Positions 6,761 through 9,076 of a stretch of DNA of 9,076 nt are shown one piece after another. Position 1 is the first letter of the stretch. Each line of letters starts with the position of its first letter. The DNA lies in contig JBKGYK010000093.1 in NCBI GenBank assembly GCA_046546095.1, forward strand, positions 1-9,076. Reading direction: 5' to 3'. The notes beneath the pieces are model-generated. The model did no database searches and had not been told where the DNA came from. It saw only the letters and a program-made list of their open reading frames with translations. This DNA comes from JAQIBY01 sp046546095 (GTDB taxonomy: Bacteria; Bacteroidota; Bacteroidia; Bacteroidales; ML635J-15). The position numbers and the translations under genes were made by a program.

Positions 6761-7507
6761 ATGAAACGTTTTTTACCATTGCTTTTGCTGACATTGATGT
6801 CCGTGCAGATATCACAAGCCCAGGTTGTTGGTGGGTATTTTGATAAACTTGCTGATAAATATGAGGCCGGCGAATATGAGGATTGTGCCTTCAGGGCAGA
6901 TCGCATGCTGAACAGGAACAAATACTCCGGTGATCCCGAACTTTATCTGTATCTTGCGATGTCGTATCACAAAATTTCTCAGGATACTGCTATGAATAAA
7001 TTGCCGGAATACAGCAAAGCTTATGACAATGCCGTGAAGAATCTTGTGAGGGCCAAACGCAAAGACCGTTATGGTGAGTATTTTCCAGACAACAACTTTG
7101 TTATCAGGGAAATTGTGAAATCCGGCATACCGGTGATGCTGGAACATTCAAGGGAAGGCCGTTACAGCAAAACCTATTCCATGCTCAGGAATTTTGAAAG
7201 ACTTACCGATGATGCAGGACTTGTATTTTATAAATCTGTGATGGATTTCTTCAATTACAATGAACGAGAGGCCGAGGATGCCATGTACGAATATATGCCC
7301 GTTTTTGATTCTGTCGTTAATGCATCGGCAGATTACACCAAACCCCTGATTGCCGATGGAATGAAAAGATATTTTGATTTGCTTACAGAAGACTACCTGG
7401 TTGATTCGGCAGAATATATCATCAAACAGGCATATTCACATTTTCCTGAAGATACGGCCATTCGTAAAAGATATAAAATGGAATTGGATTCACTCAGATA
7501 TGAATAG
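6761..7507 (+). CDS. Exported helical, TPR-like protein of unknown function
   Basis: 248 residues. Residues 1-20 are a signal peptide (LPLLLLTLMSVQISQA before Q21) with no lipobox cysteine, so the mature protein is probably periplasmic. It has no type IX sorting tail. The remainder is almost wholly helical and charged. Residues about 24-72 (YFDKLADKYEAGEYEDCAF, then DPELYLYLAMSYHKI) look like a tetratricopeptide helix pair, and residues 83-100 (EYSKAYDNAVKNLVRAKRK) like another. Residues 155-182 (FYKSVMDFFNYNEREAEDA) and 210-230 may be further helix pairs. There is one cysteine (C42). TPR folds bind proteins, but no partner can be named. It is the first gene of a plus-strand unit and its last 8 bases overlap the phosphorylase gene. 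That overlap argues for cotranscription but not necessarily for shared function, since the enzyme products are cytoplasmic. Confidence 0.8.
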   Translation: MKRFLPLLLLTLMSVQISQAQVVGGYFDKLADKYEAGEYEDCAFRADRMLNRNKYSGDPELYLYLAMSYHKISQDTAMNKLPEYSKAYDNAVKNLVRAKRKDRYGEYFPDNNFVIREIVKSGIPVMLEHSREGRYSKTYSMLRNFERLTDDAGLVFYKSVMDFFNYNEREAEDAMYEYMPVFDSVVNASADYTKPLIADGMKRYFDLLTEDYLVDSAEYIIKQAYSHFPEDTAIRKRYKMELDSLRYE

Positions 7508-8252
7508 AATTGGTATTATTGGCGGATCCGGACTTGAGGATCCAAAAATACTGGATAAAGCTGAAACGGTCAATATGGCTACCCCTTACGGGACTCATTC
7601 TGATATCAGCATAGGTGAAATTCATCAGCACCCGGTTGCCATCCTCAGCCGGCACAACAAGACCCACAACTTGCCCCCGACACAGGTGAATAACCGGGCC
7701 AACATTTGGGCACTGAAAGAGCTGGGATGTACGCAAGTCATTGCTTCTACGGCTGTAGGAAGTCTGCGGGAGGAAATGAAACCGGGTGATCTGATTTTTG
7801 CAGATCAATTCATTGATTTTACCCGTCTGCGCAAACTCAGTTTTTTTGAAAGCTTCCCTGCCGGTGATATGAAACATACCGCCATGGCAGAACCTTTTGA
7901 TGCCGGCATCAGGAAAAAACTGGCAGAAATTGCCGGAAAGCAGGGGCATGCACATCATACAAGCGGAACCATCATTACTATTGAAGGACCTCGCTTTTCG
8001 ACCCGGGCAGAGTCGCACATGTTCAGAGCCTGGGGTGCCGATCTTATCAACATGAGTATCGCCCCGGAAGCCATACTGGCCAATGAGGCTCAGCTGCCCT
8101 ATGCTGTGGTTGCCATGAGTACAGACTACGATTGCTGGAAAACCGATACCGAGCCGGTGTCGTGGGAAGCTGTCCTGCAAACCTTTAATAAAAACGTGGA
8201 AAAGGTGCTCAGTCTCTTGCTGGAATACATCAAACAATACCGGCATGGGTGA
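7500..8252 (+). CDS. mtnP: S-methyl-5'-thioadenosine phosphorylase (purine nucleoside phosphorylase family 2)
   Basis: 250 residues, cytoplasmic. By family it splits 5'-methylthioadenosine with phosphate into adenine and 5-methylthioribose 1-phosphate, the entry to methionine salvage. Seen in order: IGIIGGSGLEDP at residues 4-15 (S10 at the phosphate site), TPYG (28-31), SRHNKTHNLPP with R51-H52, VNNRANIWALKELGC (63-77), STAVGSL (83-89, T84), GDLIFADQFIDFT, TIEGPRFSTRAESHMF (160-175), then NMSIAPEA (M185, S186) and STDYDCWK (D209, D211). The two aspartates match those that recognise 6-aminopurines in human MTAP, favouring adenine over hypoxanthine release. S186 replaces the human threonine, a conservative change. 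Length fits the family. The start at 7500 is chosen because the GGSG motif then lies 7 residues in, as in relatives; an in-frame ATG at 7374 would add 42 unrelated residues inside the preceding gene. It overlaps both neighbours by 8 bases, implying translational coupling. A methylthioinosine or general purine phosphorylase is the main alternative. Confidence 0.9.
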   Translation: MNRIGIIGGSGLEDPKILDKAETVNMATPYGTHSDISIGEIHQHPVAILSRHNKTHNLPPTQVNNRANIWALKELGCTQVIASTAVGSLREEMKPGDLIFADQFIDFTRLRKLSFFESFPAGDMKHTAMAEPFDAGIRKKLAEIAGKQGHAHHTSGTIITIEGPRFSTRAESHMFRAWGADLINMSIAPEAILANEAQLPYAVVAMSTDYDCWKTDTEPVSWEAVLQTFNKNVEKVLSLLLEYIKQYRHG

Positions 8253-9057
8253 AAAGGAAAGAATTGCTATCCTTGATCATCATGCTGTCACGGAGTCGCA
8301 GATAAACAGACAGGTTCTGGCCAGGTATGATATGTTTTATGAGGTTGTCCGGGTGGTGGATGGTAAGGTGGTTTTTCTCAACGACCATTTGTCAAGAATG
8401 GAAAACTCGCTGGCTATGGCCGGTGTGAAAAAAAGAATTTCCAAGGCAGCTTTGCAGAAAGACATCAGAATGTGCATAAGTCGAAATCGTCTTACAGAAG
8501 GAAATATCCGATTTTCTGCATTTTACGATGGCAAACTGTTGAAGTGGCTGCATGAGGTGGTACCGCATCATTATCCTTCAGCTGAAGAATACCGGGATGG
8601 GGTCGCTGTGGCTGTGGTTCGTTTTGAGCGGGAGAGACCCAACATCAAAAAGTGGAACCAAAGCATGAAAGATGTTGTAAACCGGTACAAAGCCATCAAG
8701 CAGGTGTATGAAGTCCTGTTGTACGACCGTCATGGTTTTCTGACCGAAGGCAGTAAGTCTAATTTGTTCTTTGTGGTCGGACGGAAAGTGGTTACAGCAC
8801 CGGAGGATGTGGTTTTGAAAGGAATTACCAGAAAGTATGTGATTCAGGTGATCAAAGAGCTCGGTCTGGAGCTTGAGGTAAAAGCTGTGCATGTCACAGA
8901 TGTACTCAAATATGATGCGGTATTCATCACAGGCACTTCCCCGAAGGTATTGCCGGTCAATGAAATCAAAGCCTGTTGCCATGCAGATCCGCAGCATCCT
9001 GTTTTGAGAGACATTATGGCCGGATATGACAAGCTGATGCAGGATAATCTGAACTGA
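8245..9057 (+). CDS. Class IV (fold-type IV) PLP-dependent aminotransferase-like enzyme
   Basis: 270 residues, cytoplasmic. It belongs to the family of branched-chain aminotransferase (IlvE), D-amino acid aminotransferase and aminodeoxychorismate lyase (PabC). Seen: YEVVRVVDGKVVFLNDHLSR (residues 32-51), with R51 placed as the PLP-phosphate arginine. IKKWN follows (134-138), with K136 the likely Schiff-base lysine by alignment with D-amino acid aminotransferase K145. LTEGSKSNLFFV (166-177) supplies E168 for the PLP ring nitrogen. LKGITRKYVI (191-200) and FITGTSPKVLPV (227-238) complete the cofactor site. The K136-to-E168 spacing of 32 equals that in D-amino acid aminotransferase. The N-terminus is slightly unusual: ARYDMFYEVVRV replaces the more common GDGVFET-type motif. 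Substrate cannot be read from sequence. Next to the methylthioadenosine phosphorylase, amination of 2-keto-4-methylthiobutyrate (last step of methionine salvage) is possible; branched-chain amino acid or PabC-type activity are alternatives. The 8-base overlap with the phosphorylase fixes the start; no other in-frame ATG occurs before residue 30. Confidence 0.87.
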   Translation: MGEKERIAILDHHAVTESQINRQVLARYDMFYEVVRVVDGKVVFLNDHLSRMENSLAMAGVKKRISKAALQKDIRMCISRNRLTEGNIRFSAFYDGKLLKWLHEVVPHHYPSAEEYRDGVAVAVVRFERERPNIKKWNQSMKDVVNRYKAIKQVYEVLLYDRHGFLTEGSKSNLFFVVGRKVVTAPEDVVLKGITRKYVIQVIKELGLELEVKAVHVTDVLKYDAVFITGTSPKVLPVNEIKACCHADPQHPVLRDIMAGYDKLMQDNLN

Positions 9058-9076
9058 TTATCATCGCTGCTGCCGG

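Noticed and set aside
7374..7499. An upstream in-frame ATG for the phosphorylase gene
   Set aside because: The extra 42 residues have no family counterpart and lie wholly inside the preceding gene. The start at 7500 places the GGSG phosphate motif at the normal distance from the N-terminus.
7494..8246. A 250-codon open frame on the minus strand opposite the phosphorylase gene
   Set aside because: It mirrors the codon structure of the phosphorylase gene, its product has no recognisable domain or motif, and the plus-strand gene has all family motifs.
8578..8997. A 139-codon open frame on the minus strand inside the aminotransferase gene
   Set aside because: It lies wholly inside a gene with clear catalytic motifs and its translation shows no domain.
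1..9076. CRISPR arrays, tRNA or rRNA genes, insertion sequences and phage genes
   Set aside because: No regularly spaced repeats, cloverleaf-like sequence, transposase or integrase motifs, or terminal inverted repeats were seen on either strand.

Overview
The window looks like a piece of a chromosome from a Bacteroidota (Bacteroidetes) bacterium. The strongest evidence is two secreted proteins ending in the type A C-terminal sorting domain of the type IX (Por) secretion system. Supporting signs are a Bacteroidota-style free TonB C-terminal domain protein, a perfect TAnnTTTG promoter element, and weak or absent Shine-Dalgarno sequences before most genes. Base composition is moderate and even, and nothing suggests a mobile element, prophage, CRISPR array or RNA gene. 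The genus cannot be named from the sequence.

Layout. (1) Positions 9-1265, plus strand: a secreted, cysteine-rich P-domain-like protein with a type IX sorting tail. (2) Positions 1305-4817, minus strand: a 1170-residue SWIM zinc finger / SNF2-family ATPase, convergent with gene 1. (3) Positions 4818-5261: a 444-base AT-rich gap holding a tandem 10-base repeat with an 11-base period. (4) Positions 5262-6596, minus strand: a two-gene unit made of a type IX cargo protein with a jelly-roll-like domain, then a free-standing periplasmic TonB C-terminal domain protein 6 bases downstream. (5) Positions 6597-6760: a divergent promoter region with repeated TTTTGGYATA boxes and several small dyads. (6) Positions 6761-9057, plus strand: a three-gene unit of an exported helical (TPR-like) protein, an S-methyl-5'-thioadenosine phosphorylase and a class IV PLP aminotransferase. 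Both junctions in this unit overlap by exactly 8 bases.

How the genes fit together. Three products (genes at 9, 5262 and 5715) belong to the cell envelope and secretion side of Bacteroidota biology. The plus-strand operon pairs a nucleoside phosphorylase that starts methionine salvage with a PLP aminotransferase of the fold that could finish it; that link is an inference. The SWIM-SNF2 protein stands alone, with no nuclease, methylase or other defence partner nearby. No clearly new multi-gene system is visible. The points most worth checking are the divergent regulatory region, the methylthioadenosine operon, the SWIM-SNF2 fusion and the cargo/TonB-domain pair.
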